Below are positions 1 through 12,043 of a DNA stretch of 64,000 nucleotides, in pieces. Position 1 is the first letter of the stretch, and each line of letters opens with the position of its first letter. The stretch spans positions 5,827,680-5,891,679 of the forward strand of contig OX246744.1 of the NCBI GenBank assembly GCA_945910005.1, given 5' to 3'. Both the position numbers and the translations under genes were made by a program. The notes under the pieces were generated by a model. The model ran no database searches. It had not been told where the DNA came from and saw only the letters and a program-made list of their open reading frames with translations. The stretch comes from Isoperla grammatica (Eukaryota; Arthropoda; Insecta; Plecoptera; Perlodidae).

Positions 1-250
1 CGTTTCATATCATTATTGATAGTATTGGGAACTCATCAGTGTGTTCACTGGAAGTGGTGCTCTACTACGCTTGTAGTTTTTGTCAACGAGTGTACATGTG
101 ACGCCATCTCGTGTGACGTCACCAATATTGAATGAATCATCGCATTGTTACGTTTCATTCAGCCGTACAAATTAACATCCAGTAAATGTGTCAGAGGATG
201 GGATGCTCTGAAAGAATAGAACGCAAAACCGCGCATCGATCGATCGTGTC

Positions 251-355
251 AATTCAATTCAATTCAATTCAATTCAATTCAATTCAATTCAATTCAATTC
301 AATTCTATTCAATTCAACTAAATTCAATTCAATTCAATTCAATTCAATTCAATTC
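251..355. repeat. (AATTC)n pentanucleotide microsatellite
   Basis: About 21 units of AATTC, with two substituted units near the middle (AATTCTATTC and an AACTA variant). It is followed directly by a short run of overlapping CATGAT/ATCATG words that can fold on themselves (about 354-408). Confidence 0.95.
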
Positions 356-408
356 ATGATCATCCATGATTCAAAAATCATGATGATCATCATTCATGAA
401 TCATGATT

Positions 409-1469
409 GCTATGGAGTTTGTTTTTCATTATGGAAAATAGCAAGTAAATAAAACAATTCCATAGCAACCACAAAAAAATCATCTACTTAACACGACTAT
501 GTATCTGGGCCTCTATCCCTCCGGCGTGCGCAATGGTATTCTACACAGACTCCATAGTCGCGTCGCGCTAACTTGCAAGGTGTTGACGTCACGGATTATG
601 TAATAGTGAAGTGACGCGTGTGACAACTACCAACTTAAATCTAGTTGCATCCCGTTCTCCTGCCTCAAGTATTGTAGTGATAATATTTGCCGCATGTTGT
701 CAGACGTGGTGGGGTCGCATTCCATTCACGGCTGGTACAGTGGACAATAACAATGCAGCTATCGGGCGATCTCGAGTTGAATACCGTTGAAATAGACCGT
801 GTGGAGCGACCGTCTCTTCTCAGAATTTTAGGGGTCACCTTGCTTCTTACAGCGTCGCCAGTATACTAGAGTTAAAGCGTTGCATGCAGAAAAGCACAGA
901 GTCTCTCTCCACCAATCGTGTGCAAGACAGGAAAGGAAGATAGCTCGGTGTCATTTACAAGACAAACTGAAAACCATGTTGTACAAGGAAGGCCCTAGGG
1001 ACACTTGCTTAGACGACATGCTTGAAATAAGTGCCTACGTGGGAGATGAAAATGCTCAGGAGTAAACAGAGAAAGCCTTTATACAACGTTGCTCTGAAAC
1101 AGCGTAGAAACGATAACAATATGTGACTTCATGGGCTGTATATTCTCGTCTTGATGCTGTTAGACAGTAAAAAAGGTAACTAGGTAAAAGTTCTAGGCCT
1201 ACCATAACCTAAACGGATCTAGGCCCTATAAGCCTAAGCCCTAGCATTTAACAAGCCTGCCAAAACTCTCCAAAGACTCGTCTAGGCTACGTGTTTAAGG
1301 TTACCAATAATGTTATTTATTATAAATATATGGTAGAATCTTTCAACTAGCTCAGCCCAGCCTTTGGGTTTGTACTATAAACCCAAAGCCGTAATGGTGG
1401 ACGTGCAACATTGGGCCCAGACGGGTTAATAAAAAAAATTTAAATTGGCCTAGTAAAGAATAATGGTAA
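409..1469. other. Intergenic or intronic DNA, nothing recognised
   Basis: Short open frames (for example 687-869 and 880-1065 on +) have no recognisable domains or splice context. No repeat family matched elsewhere in the window was found here. Confidence 0.5.
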
Positions 1470-2243
1470 AGGCCTCTCACACCAAGAAGTAAGATAGTGT
1501 CAGGGGAGTCAGGACCGCCCACAATTAGTTTCCAACTTAACAAGTGCGAATCACTAACGTTTATCCCAATTAGGCCTATATAGTACAATTTGGGTGCGTG
1601 AAGTTTTTTGACGGAAACCTGAACGCGCACGATTTCTTGTGCGTTACCATCAAAAAACTTACCGCAAACAAATTGTAGCAGATAATCGTGAAAAACGTTA
1701 GTGATTCGCGCTTGTTAAGTTGGAAACTAAATGTTGGCGGTCCTAATATTTACCCTGTTTACATGGCGGACTGAGTCCGGTACTGAGTACCGGACTAGAC
1801 CATGTAATCACCTAGAAAATGGGACCGAACCGACTGGGTCCGGTCCGCCAAAAAACCTAGACCGTACCGAAAGACCGACTGAGTCCTATCATGTATACGG
1901 GTAGAACGTACTGACTGAAGAACTGGAACTTTGAACGAACGCTGTTTGTAGGTGAATAAGATGGAAAATGATTGTAGCTGCCATCAACAAAAATCAAGTA
2001 AAATATTTACTACAGCTGAAAACCTTTTGTTCGCCGGGATGCATCTTTAAATTGGTTTTTTATGGCAGATTAAAAAAGTAGGGTTGTGTACGACCAAAAC
2101 GAATAAGTGTGGCGCGAGACCGAAATCAAGTTTAGGTACACCTTCATATAAACGCAAGCGGCCATGACAGTTCTCAGTCTGGTACTCAGTACGGTCCGCC
2201 ATGTAAACATAGCTACTATCTTACTTCTTGCTGTGAGAGACCT
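1470..2243. mobile_element. MITE family A, copy 1, split by a nested MITE
   Basis: A long, nearly palindromic element. The left end reads AGGCCTCTCACACCAAGAAG and the right end is its approximate reverse complement (CTTCTTGCTGTGAGAGACCT). The interior matches copy 2 at 10762-11077 over almost its full length, including the CAGGACCGCCCAC and GTTAGTGATTCGCGCTTG blocks. Copy 2 is uninterrupted; here the right part is broken at 1748 by 465 bp of foreign sequence. No coding capacity, so a non-autonomous DNA transposon. The superfamily and the exact target duplication were not resolved. Confidence 0.85.
1749..2213. mobile_element. MITE family B inserted into MITE A, TA target duplication
   Basis: Terminal inverted repeats TGTTTACATGGCGGAC (left, from about 1756) and GTCCGCCATGTAAACA (right, to about 2210), followed inside by GGTACTGAGTACC-type sequence. 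Aligning with the empty site in the other copy of family A places the insertion at a TA dinucleotide, now present at both 1747-1748 and 2214-2215. A TA duplication is typical of Tc1/mariner-like and some other DNA transposons. No transposase is encoded. Confidence 0.85.
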
Positions 2244-2391
2244 ATATTATTGCTATAGCACCTATGCTGTAGTGACGTACAACCCCTGAGCTGGGCCTAG
2301 TCCGGCCATCCCTCAACTAGATGAGCCTTCACATGATGAATCGACCGCCTGTCTCGTTTTAGCCCCGAGAATTGTGCCACACTTGTGAAGC

Positions 2392-2400
2392 GAGAGAGAG

Positions 2401-2490
<90 letters not shown>
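2392..2490. repeat. (GA)n microsatellite
   Basis: About 100 bp of GA dinucleotides with a few C interruptions. The open frame across it (poly Ser-Leu on the minus strand) is an artefact of the repeat. Confidence 0.97.
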
Positions 2491-2491
<1 letters not shown>

Positions 2492-3070
2492 CAAATGGGG
2501 TAATATCCCACGGTAACCCCGCCTTACCTGAACAAACGTGTCCGGAATTAATGTGCTCTCTCAGAAACGTTGTAAAAATGTCAGTTGCGCTGAGTTGACC
2601 GAAATTGTTTTCATTTTTAATCTCATTTCAAGATAATAATGTACTACGTACAGCTGTTGTTTTCATTTTGTGACTTTAATGTAACAAGACAATTAATCAA
2701 TCTCCGTTGGACTTTATTATATTTTTCATCCGATTTTCACCCGATTAAATGTACCTATTATGATCAATTTATTAAAAAAACAAATTTGTATTGTTGAACA
2801 CATTTTAATACATTTTTGGCTTTATACGAATGGAACTTGTCATTCAAATTAATGCATTAAAAAAAAAAACATCAATATTCCGCAAGGTCAAGCAGCGATC
2901 GGTTTTTCAATTGTGTTTTGCTGCATAAATGGCCGTGAATTACTCATTCATGACGAAAGCATCTGTAAGATTTTTCCGGGACAAATAATTTCAGGTAATA
3001 AGTTTTAAGATTCCAAAATCAGTCAGTCACTTTCAATTGGATCTGTTTTATAAGAATGTAGGGCAACGCG
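2491..3070. other. AT-rich unique DNA
   Basis: No open frame, repeat relative or RNA-like structure was recognised in this stretch. Confidence 0.5.
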
Positions 3071-3413
3071 TTAAATATAATTTAACGTAGATTGAATTAA
3101 ATTAAACGTAGAAGTGTTAAATAAAATTTAACGTAGAAGTGTTAAATGAAATTTAACGAAGAAGTGTTAAATAAAATTTAACGTAGAAGTGTTAAACAAA
3201 ATTTAACGTTGAAGTGTTAAATAAAATTTTACGTAGAAGTGTTAAAGAAAATTTAACGTAGAAGTGTTAAATAAAATTTAACGTAAAAGTGTCAAAGAAA
3301 ATTTAACGTAGAAGTGTTTAAGAAAATTTAACGAAGGAGTATTAAATGAAATTTAACGTAGAAGTGTTAAATTAAATTTAAAGTAGAAGTGTTAAATAAA
3401 ATTTTACGACGAA
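3071..3413. repeat. 25-bp hairpin-forming minisatellite
   Basis: About 13 tandem units of consensus GTTAAATAAAATTTAAC followed by GTAGAAGT. Each unit contains the complementary arms GTTAAAT and ATTTAAC, so every repeat can form its own small stem. Units vary by one to three bases and the borders are degenerate. Confidence 0.93.
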
Positions 3414-3833
3414 AAGTTAATTCCTTAAGTTTGATTCCTCCTGAAAAGCAACTAAGACCCGCTCGCTGTCTTTCACAACCGGTGCTCAATCAATTACCAA
3501 AGATGAATGGAATTATAATCAAAATCCGATAAATCAATCTATCGATTACCCATATTAAAAAGTGTATTTCCTGATTGGAAAGTAGCGGCGCAACGTCCAT
3601 TAAATTCAGTTCAGGGATGAATGAACATCAGACAATTATCTTCCCCTAATGACGGCCGGGCACGCAATGACGTCACAGATGAGGGGGGCAACGGCCAAAC
3701 GGCTTGATTAACACCGGGTGCACAAGTTGCAACACCTTCGTTCGCCCGTCTTACACTGGGTTACACTTACACGAGCTTTAGTGTATAAATCTCCTGCACT
3801 GGCTACACTAGTGTATAAACATATATTGCACTG

Positions 3834-4239
3834 ACTTATTATTATTATTATGCCTTTATTTACACAGAATTAAAACAATTCCACAATGGTAAATATAATA
3901 AAGACAACAAAGGACAAAAACATACACAGTGAAACTTAACAAGAAAACAGGTTAGTCAATATGGTTATAACTAAAAATAGAAATAACAATGACAGTCATG
4001 ATAAACAAATCAAACATACATAGACACTCACAAAAAAAACAAACATATTATGTAGTTACACATGACATTTTAAAACATGTTTCACGCGTAAGACAGAGTC
4101 CTTACCTAAATCAATGTCAACAGTAGGCGGCAAGTTATTGTAGGAATTTTGTAATCTATTTAAAATGGAAAACTTTGAAACATTGGTCCTGCATTTACTT
4201 GTACGGGTACAAACGAACGATAATAGTGCAGATATGTTC
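3834..4239 (-). mobile_element. Truncated LINE 3' end (minus strand)
   Basis: On the minus strand an open frame (4253-4056) ends in sequence resembling the C-terminal tail of reverse-transcriptase proteins of jockey/CR1-like LINEs, including SILNRLQNSYNNLPP. It is followed by a short AT-rich 3' UTR, the word AATAAAGGC and a (TAA)n tail at 3834-3850. The + strand LINE fragment at 46228-46690 has a similar C-terminal tail and the same AATAAAGGC plus triplet tail, so both probably belong to related families. Heavily 5' truncated and not functional. Part of the element may continue beyond 4704, past the MITE inserted here. Confidence 0.65.
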
Positions 4240-4704
4240 AGGGTGCGTCCCAATGCTCCTTTTTTACGCTAGTCGACTAGCATCGCTGACTAATTTGACG
4301 GAAGTGTCGTCACAAGCAGGTGACCAAAGCTGTAAGTAGGCTAGTGGCTAGTGGGTAAGTTAGTCAGTAGCGGGTAGTTGTTGAAAATGTACACTAGGAT
4401 ACCGACTAACAATGGCAGACGAAGTGCCACTCGAATTACTATCATTTTATTAATCAGAATTTGATAGTAAACAAAAAATATGATTAATTGATAATACGTC
4501 ATCAATTTTGATATATTCTTCTGAAGTAACATTAAACTGGAATATACAGCTTTGATGTGTACAACATAACCTGACACGTGGGTGATTGTCTAGGCAGTGG
4601 ATGGATAGCTAGTGTCCAAAGCTCTTTTATGACTAGTGGATTGCAGGCCACATAGCAGGCTAGTGGCTAGTGGGTAGCAGGCTAATCACATTGGGACGCA
4701 CCCT
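4240..4704. mobile_element. MITE (family L) with perfect 16-bp terminal repeats
   Basis: Left end AGGGTGCGTCCCAATG at 4240-4255 and its exact reverse complement CATTGGGACGCACCCT at 4689-4704. The interior is rich in CTAGTGGCTAGTGGGTA-like subrepeats near both ends. The open frames inside are not protein-like. It lies at the edge of a LINE fragment and probably interrupts it. A clear target duplication was not found. Confidence 0.85.
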
Positions 4705-4799
4705 TAGTTTGACATAGTTTGCAACTCCATCCCCTAGTTATGTGACCACCGCCAAGCATTAAAAATATGACCGATAATAAAATAATATTACATTAATCA

Positions 4800-4868
4800 A
4801 ATCGATGAATCGAACCAGTGACCTCCTGACTTAGAAACTCGCGTCTTACCGCTGAGCCCCCTCTATCG
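4800..4868 (-). mobile_element. tRNA-like head of SINE family 2 (fragment)
   Basis: Reverse complement of the tRNA-derived 5' head seen in the complete SINE at 14791-15068: a GGGGGCTCAGCGGTAAGACGC A-box region and a B-box-like GGTTCGATTCATCG segment. Only the head is present, so this is a broken copy and not a tRNA gene. Confidence 0.7.
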
Positions 4869-5511
4869 TCGACTCTCGAGAATAGCGAGATATTCTTTAG
4901 GAGCTGCAGATACTGTCGCCCAATCCGTCACCGAATGTTTGCGTTGCGCGAATGCCGAGCACAGCGGGGTAAATGAGTCGCGCGGGGGGTGGGGGTAGGG
5001 GGGGAGGGGTACGAGGCGCGCTACAGAGCTATGCCTACAGCTCGGCACCATCGGACCGGGCCCAATTGATTAAATAAGGCAGCGTGGCGTGATTTGTCTC
5101 CATTAGTATCAGCCTGAATAAATCACACGGCATTCCGATGTGTATTCCCTATACCAACACCCACCTCGTTGGATGGGAATTATCTGGTGTTATTATTTCG
5201 AATCGACGACGAGGAAGACGAAAAAGTTTTAAATAATTAAGCTGCATGAACAGTTTTGAATTATAGCTGCTGTGGAAATGATGGTGGAAAAAATAAATTT
5301 GTAACGTTTTTGCATTGTTGGTAATGATACGTTGAGATTTTCGTTGGGTGTTACTGTTGGCTAAACAAGTTGGACATCGGTTTTCTGTAGGTTTGTTTTT
5401 ATTTCTTGTTGCTCACTTCCTTCCGAAATCTCAGATTCTTATCTAATGCCACTTTTTCGCACGCTGTTTCAACGAAAATTAACAAGTTCCTGGCGTTCTT
5501 TCACACGTTAG

Positions 5512-5514
<3 letters not shown>
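4869..5514. other. Unassigned DNA with a G-rich run
   Basis: Contains a G-rich stretch near 4984-5009 and otherwise nothing recognised. The minus-strand open frame at 4863-5051 overlaps the SINE head and G-run and looks spurious. Confidence 0.45.
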
Positions 5515-5569
<55 letters not shown>

Positions 5570-5818
5570 GGTCTTTATTAGGCGAAGTTAAGCTAAAAGC
5601 TTCTTTACAACTTAACCATACCCTACATTTACAATGAGTACAGACAAATATTTATGCACAACTTAACCATACCCTACATTTACAATGAGTACAGACAAAT
5701 ATTTATGCACAACTTAACCATACACTACATTTACAATGAGTACAGACAATATTTATGCACAACTTAAACACTACATTTATAATGAGTACAGTTACAGACA
5801 ATATTTATGCACAATATG
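5515..5818 (-). repeat. (TAA)n tail plus 51-bp tandem array in a LINE-like 3' end
   Basis: A (TAA)n run at 5515-5568 is followed by four direct repeats of about 51 bp starting at 5611, 5662, 5713 and 5763 (each carries CATTTACAATGAGTACAGAC). Read on the minus strand, the repeats lead into AATAAAGACCATTTATTATT, which looks like the polyadenylated, triplet-tailed 3' end of a LINE. The tandem array would then lie in its 3' UTR. Confidence 0.7.
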
Positions 5819-6965
5819 TAGTACAACACGTACAGTTATGAATTAGAAATTAACACCTTTAAGCTGAAATTAAGAATAGATAAAAATAAATATAAGTAAA
5901 AATAATTTAGAATAACTAGGCCTTAATTTAGAAGAACTTTAACAAGTCAAACAATGTATTTACTTTCTACTATGGCTGTGAGGACAGTAAGAACCTTTTT
6001 ATTTTAAATTTGAATACATTTTTTGGTTCTGTAATTATTAACTTAGGTAGAGAGTTATACAGCTTTATTGCGGTATATGTGAAAGAGCGTTGGAACATAG
6101 TTGTAGAAGTTGTATATAATGCTTTTTGTTTTAGTCAGATCCACCACACATGACCGGTGTCGTTATAATAGGAATCCAGTTGGGGGGTTTGAGGGTGGGT
6201 GATTATGGATTGCAAATAACGCTTGCCTGCCCTATATACTCAATATTTAGCAAGCTGGATTTTTTTATACATTCGCGCGCGTACATACAAGAATTATTAT
6301 TATCATTATTTTTATTATTAATTGTCTATTCTTAGCATCACAAAAAAAATTTAAAAGTTTTTACAAGAAACGGCGTCGAATCTTGTGCCGCAAAAAGCCT
6401 TCTAAACACTAAATACTACACTAACGTTTTAATTAAACTAAACTAAACTAACAGTAACACGTCACAAGAATATAAATACAAAACAAATAAAATGAAAGAC
6501 ACAACAAACTAATACACACATGACAACTAGTGCCAAATTATATTGATAAAAAAAAAGATAAACCGTAAATGTTTAGCAACACAAGCACTATAAAATGTCT
6601 CCACAATATTTACAAACAAAATTACAAGAGTTTAAAAGAAAAACGTGATTACAGACAGTAATAAGTCTAATCTCATAAACGCTGACTTTGATTCAGGTGC
6701 GAAACTGATTTACAAAGGATGATGCAATACAATAAAATACAATAATATATATACAACACTTCACTTCATCAGACGGATCCGACATCAGTTTTCTTTCAGC
6801 CTCCCATACAATATATGAGGAAGGTATTTCACTTGAAATATAGAGGGTGGTGACATATCGTGCGTAACCAAAGACAGATGTTCCCGACGTGTTTCCTATA
6901 AGAAATAACAGAACTGGGGCAGAGAAGATGTGTAGGAGTATAGGTTGTGAGACGTCTTTGAGAGG
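5819..6965. other. AT-rich DNA with probable decayed LINE 3' UTR sequence
   Basis: Around 6289-6330 there is a TTATTATTATCATTATTTTT run that may be a minus-strand LINE tail. No open frame here has recognisable protein similarity. Confidence 0.4.
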
Positions 6966-6976
6966 ACAGACAGAAT

Positions 6977-7064
<88 letters not shown>

Positions 7065-7089
7065 TACAGACAGACAGACAGACAGACGG
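6966..7089. repeat. (CAGA)n tetranucleotide microsatellite
   Basis: About 30 units of CAGA/GACA with few interruptions. Three overlapping minus-strand frames (poly Cys-Leu-Ser-Val) arise only from the repeat. Confidence 0.97.
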
Positions 7090-7591
7090 ACAAAGCCAAT
7101 AAGTTGCGGGAAAACTAAAATTGTTATAGTCTCAAACAATTGTATAAAGAAACATCAAATTTTCTTGTAAACGACTTTCTATACGATAAATATAGAAACT
7201 TTTATGGTGAAGATCCACATAAATGGCAATACCCTTTAAAACTTTCAATCGGCACCTATTAAAGGAATTGTTGTAATACTATCTTGGTCGTGGATTCACA
7301 TACTAGTGTGTTGCACTACTACAACTGTGTATGTCGGTCTTATTCTACCCCCCCCCCCCCTCCCCTTGCATTAAATTGATGCTGATGTATAGACACCGTT
7401 CATGTATGTATAGATACACATTTTATTAAATCGAGAACAACTCAATTTATTTAATTGATTAATTTTAATAAATGTGTCGTCAACTATAATTAGTTCGGTT
7501 TGGGGACGCTAATTTTTGGATTAAGCATACTCAAATTAGTCAGGATGCACATTTCCCCGTTTATTCCACATTTTGCACTAATCTTAGACAT

Positions 7592-8009
7592 CGCTAAAGC
7601 CTGATTCACAATTGAAATAAGACTTGCAATTAGAAACAGTGAAATAGTGAAATAACAAGCAACTGGTCCACAACCGACGACTAGTTGATTATAACAGTAG
7701 TCAAAGCAGCGTCTTAATTGTGTACTTACTATCATTGACTACAACAACAGCAAAATATCCGGTACCACTGTTTTTTTTTTATTTCCGTAGTTGACCATCT
7801 CGTATGGCTCTTCTGCGTTCTAATTGATTCGTCATAAAGTGCAACGTAGGAAGTTGAAATAAGAAATAGAATTGATTCATTTCATATGACTATTTCAATC
7901 CACTGTGACAGTTGTGAACCACAGCATTGTTATTGCATGTTTCAATTCGCTTAAACCTTATTGCTATTTCAGTAAACCAAACCTTATTTCAATTGTGAAT
8001 CGGTCTTAA
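7592..8009. mobile_element. MITE family J, probably complete
   Basis: The left end (GCCTGATTCACAATTGAAAT from about 7598) is the approximate reverse complement of the right end (ATTTCAATTGTGAATCGG, to about 8003), giving terminal inverted repeats of about 25 bp. The right half (7781-8008) matches, in reverse orientation, the related copy at 49415-49643. No coding capacity. Confidence 0.7.
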
Positions 8010-8331
8010 CTAACAAACTCAATGGTTAAAGTTTCGTTGGGCAACTTTAGCATCACCGTTTGTTTCTTTGCTACACAAACACCCACCCTCATGTTTTCGC
8101 TAAAGGTAATAGACCTATACACTTTCGATTGGCTACGACGCGAGCTCCACACGCGAGCGTGTATATATAAACTGTAAACGTTTGTTGACAATTCCTCCCG
8201 CCAGCCCTGATGGAGCGATCCGGCCCCGGAGGACCAGCTAATGCCCGACATCTGGCGGCAGCCTAGACAACCGACACGAGAAACGTTGGGCAACAATTCG
8301 TTGTGTCTCTTTCGAATGACTTTGTGCCCTA

Positions 8332-8689
8332 TAGGGTGTATTCACACATTGCGCATGGTGGCCACATTAGAGGTCACAATGGCATGTGATTGGTAGTTCA
8401 TTATTACTATGTTTCATCTGGCGTTTGATGCAAATTCAACTGTTCTCTAACTTTAGTTTGCTATTATCACTTAAAATCAACATAAAAAAACTCTATTGTC
8501 TCGATTACTCTTTTAATCGTTTACAAAAGCATACAGTAATCATTTTCGTACACTTTATCGGGGGATACGTGTTCAAACTTTCCCCGTAAACAATATTATT
8601 CGTTTTCCATTGACAGCTAAATGAAACTTGAAATAGTACTGTAGGTGGCCTCCAATATGGCCGATGTGACGTCACGTGAATACTCCCTA
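8332..8689 (+). mobile_element. MITE family C, uninterrupted copy
   Basis: Ends TAGGGTGTATTCAC and GTGAATACTCCCTA form imperfect terminal inverted repeats. Just inside lie GCGCATGGTGGCC and GGCCGATGTGACGTCACG. The sequence matches 41017-41654 (split by a LINE) and, in reverse, 51660-52345 (split by a SINE). Open frames conserved between copies exist only because the DNA is repeated. This copy is the empty-site reference for the two insertions. Confidence 0.88.
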
Positions 8690-10472
8690 TGACTGAAGGA
8701 GTTGCGATTTGAGTTGGTGTTCAATTGTGTGGGGAGAGACAGGTACTGTGCAATGAAGTAAATAATACCCCCCACCCCCCACGGAAAGTTATGGTACAGC
8801 GAGCGCGACACGTCAAAGTTGCAACACTGTTTGCTTCTAGCTAAGTACGTGTCGTATCGCTCGCGCAACTTCCGACCGATTAAATAGAAAAGTTTACAAG
8901 TATAGCTAACGGAAAATCTGCGAAGAAGATAAAATCGATGCATGTACAGTTTCATGTAACTGATTTCATTTTAGTGAAGTAAAGTAAATAAAGTACATCT
9001 TTATAGACACAGGTTGAATCTTGAGTTCAGAAAACTCTTTACAGATTCCTTAACTTACATTTTACAATCAAGAATTGGAATTATGTCAACTTATATACTA
9101 ATAAACAATGAAAACAAAGTAGGAAGAAACATGATAACATACATGATAAGGTAGAGTTAAGGCTGCATAGGATGACCGTGTTTAGCATTTTGGTGTTTGC
9201 CGCCTTCATATGTGAATCTATGTGTCTAAAGTTTTGCATAGTACCTAAGGATGTACAAATAGAGGGTGCGATTCGTATACATTTTGAAAAATGTTCATAC
9301 TCGTAAGGAAAAAATTATTTCTTTTTTATGATTTCTGATTAAAACGCCACAAAACAGCGTTTTAATGATTAAAACATGATTATTTTCTAACAACTCTAAC
9401 AAAACGTACACGAATTAAAAGATTTGATTATATTTTTACCACGCCATGCAACATTTCAGATATGTCAAATTATTCATGTGAGCCGAAAACACCCATAAAG
9501 GTTAAAGCGGATTAAGAAGCTATATGTTCCCTTAGTATTTAAAAGAAAGTGTTTTAAATATATTGACAAATACTTCTAGAAACCAAACATTTAACGACAA
9601 AGGACCGAATATATGTTACCCTGTATAATCAGCCGATCACTAAAGCTTCCCTTCCGTGGCCATCGTTTTGTATATTGTCTTGTGAAGCAGATTCAAACTG
9701 ATTGTGACGTGGGTTAGAATGGAATTGACAGAATTCCATCTATTGAAGTCTTGAGACACTTTGTGATCGGCCAATGCTTTATCGTTCTCTTCAAACCGAG
9801 GAAAGTAAAGGCAATGTTGAATGGCTCAGCAGACTGAAGGAAGAACATCTTCCTCGTACATTAAGGGCGGAAAGGGTGTTAACAGTAATGTTAGGGGTCG
9901 CACCACATTCTATAGTCTGTAACAGGGTGTCTTGGTACAAAGTAATGCGCCTTCCTCTTACATTCTTTCTTCCACCACAGCCTCAGAGCCAACGCAACGG
10001 AAAGTGCCTCACCGGTTGGTATCTTAATATTTTATTTCTATCAACAATATTAAAACATCCACTTAACAACACACCATTTTCTTAATCCAACACAAATTTC
10101 TAGTTCCTTTAAATTTCTTGCATTTCAATTATAGTTACTCTCTATCGATTCATAAAATATGGAACCTTCTATAGCCAGTTCTAATTGTAATAAAATGTTG
10201 CTTCTAAATTCACCAATTTTTTAAAATTACGCTTGTGTACGCAGTATTATAATCAGTATTGTATCTTCCATCACCATATTTTTACAAATAACATGCTACA
10301 TTCTACTTTTTGCCCTTTAAAAGATTTCCTTAAATGTGTACACATAAACGTAGATACAATGTATTCGTGTACGATAAAGTGTAAATTAAATAATAAATCT
10401 ATATATTATAATGTGTAATGTGCATATTATGGATACATCTGGTTTCTCAGTCGTGCAGCAATAGGTTAGCTA
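8690..10472. other. Unassigned AT-rich DNA, possible LINE tail near 8960
   Basis: A minus-strand AAGATGTACTTTATTTACTT sequence near 8980 resembles a LINE polyadenylation end. The + frame at 9774-10085 (103 codons) has no recognisable domain. Nothing else is seen. Confidence 0.4.
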
Positions 10473-11170
10473 CAGTGGCGTAACTAGGAATTATTTCGGG
10501 GGGAGGCGTTCAGCAGGGGAAAGTGAACTGTGTCCCACACGCCGAAGGCGAAATTTTCTTTCGACTATTTTAGATATCTCGTGCTTTTTAAAGTCAAAGT
10601 CAAAGAATAGAACTCGAAGCATTGTTGTACCCATTTGTTTACTTTACGTTAATAGTTCCTACAACGTTTTAGCTGAATGTTGTATTTATTTTGGCTGAAA
10701 TGTATGCGACAGGTAGCCTTTACTTACTTGTTGTCTCTAACACTATTATAACATTAATTAAAGGTCTCTCACACCAAGAAGTAAGATGATGAAAGAAGTA
10801 AGATAGTGTCAGGGGAGTCAGGACCGCCCACAATTAGTTTCCAACCTAACAAGTGCGAATCACTTACGTTTTTCCCGATTATCTAGTACAATTTGGTTGC
10901 GTAAAGTTTTTTTATGGAAACCTGCTTGCACGTTTTCTTGTGTGTTACCGTCAAAAACTTACCGTGAAAAAGTTGTACTAGATAATCGGGAAAAACGTTA
11001 GTGATTCGCGCTTGTTAAGTTGGAAACTAAAATGTGGGCGGTCCTGATACTATCTTACTTCTTGCTGTGAGATACCTATATCATTAACCTACAATTAAAA
11101 TATCAGCCTCATGTAGTTTCGGGGGAGGGGAGGGTTAACCCCCTAACCTTTCCCCCTAGTTACGCCACTG
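10473..11170. mobile_element. hAT-like non-autonomous element 1 (carries nested MITE A)
   Basis: Terminal repeats CAGTGGCGTAACTAGG at the left and CCTAGTTACGCCACTG at the right, exactly complementary over 16 bp, with G-rich/C-rich subterminal runs. The termini match those of elements at 12044-12506 and 18773-19638. The flanks GGTTAGCT and GGATAGCA could be a decayed 8-bp target duplication offset by one base. A complete copy of MITE A sits inside at 10762-11077. Confidence 0.85.
10762..11077. mobile_element. MITE family A, copy 2, uninterrupted
   Basis: Begins AGGTCTCTCACACCAAGAAG and ends CTTCTTGCTGTGAGATACCT, with near-palindromic halves. The left arm contains a 17-bp local duplication (GAAGTAAGATGATGAAA then GAAGTAAGATAGTG). 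Lacks the family B insertion present in copy 1, so it provides the empty site. Nested inside hAT-like element 1. Confidence 0.88.
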
Positions 11171-12043
11171 GGATAGCAGTAGTTTGCTAGGGAAAGCTCT
11201 TGGAGCTAAGCATTCTTATTCAACCACACTCATCCGTCTGCTCTGCCAACTAGCAATACAAAATGTGTTGTGGTAGACACCCGACACTCCAATACGCTGA
11301 CGTCTTAGTCATTGTGTTCCTTCCCAGTCTGCATAGCGAAGGAAATTAATGGAATTCCTACAAAATTCTATAGTCAGGCACACAAAAGCGTCGCGAAGAA
11401 TATATCCATGAGCAGTTACTTCTTTATTCGTTTTACTAAATATTTTATTCCAGACCAGACAATCGGTAAATTTAATAAACATTTAATTGGTAAATACAAA
11501 TCTACAATAATATCATGATTTAAGTCTTAATCACAAATAAATAAATAAAAATAAAAGATTTACGAACTTGGCTTAATTTTTTTGTTAATTTGACTGTTGC
11601 ACCAATAATAATTGATTTGCCGGAAATTAATTTCTCCTGTAATCCGGCCATGTGGTGATGCAATAGCGTCTCAAATTGATGATTCAAAATAATAATAATT
11701 AGTTTTATATGCTCCGTGAGTACGAAGCAATGTATCACATTATGCCGTTCAATCTTTTTATCTTTTTTATTTTTATTATAAGTACTTATAACAAACATGA
11801 CTTTTGTAAAATAAGTTACTAAATAAGTTAAACTGGAACGAACTTGACTACGACGTTGTCTAATACAGACCTCAGATCTTTACCTACGGTATATTGCAAG
11901 CACGTTAGTTCAACGAAACTGAACAGATGCATTGCGTTCCTTCACCATAAGTAGAGTACACCAGCCTCGTATTGTCACGCCTACTGTGTTGAGAATTTGC
12001 ATAAGTATCAAATCCAATTAAGGGCGTAAATTATCCCGTATCC
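11171..12043. other. Unassigned AT-rich DNA
   Basis: Two short frames (11312-11518 +, 11520-11798 -) show no domain and no convincing exon structure. Confidence 0.45.

Noticed and set aside
6693..7139. Cys/Leu/Ser-rich 148-residue protein
   Set aside because: Frame generated by the (CAGA)n microsatellite.
8386..8589. Conserved small protein shared with 41072-41320
   Set aside because: The frames match because both lie in copies of MITE C; the third copy does not keep the frame.
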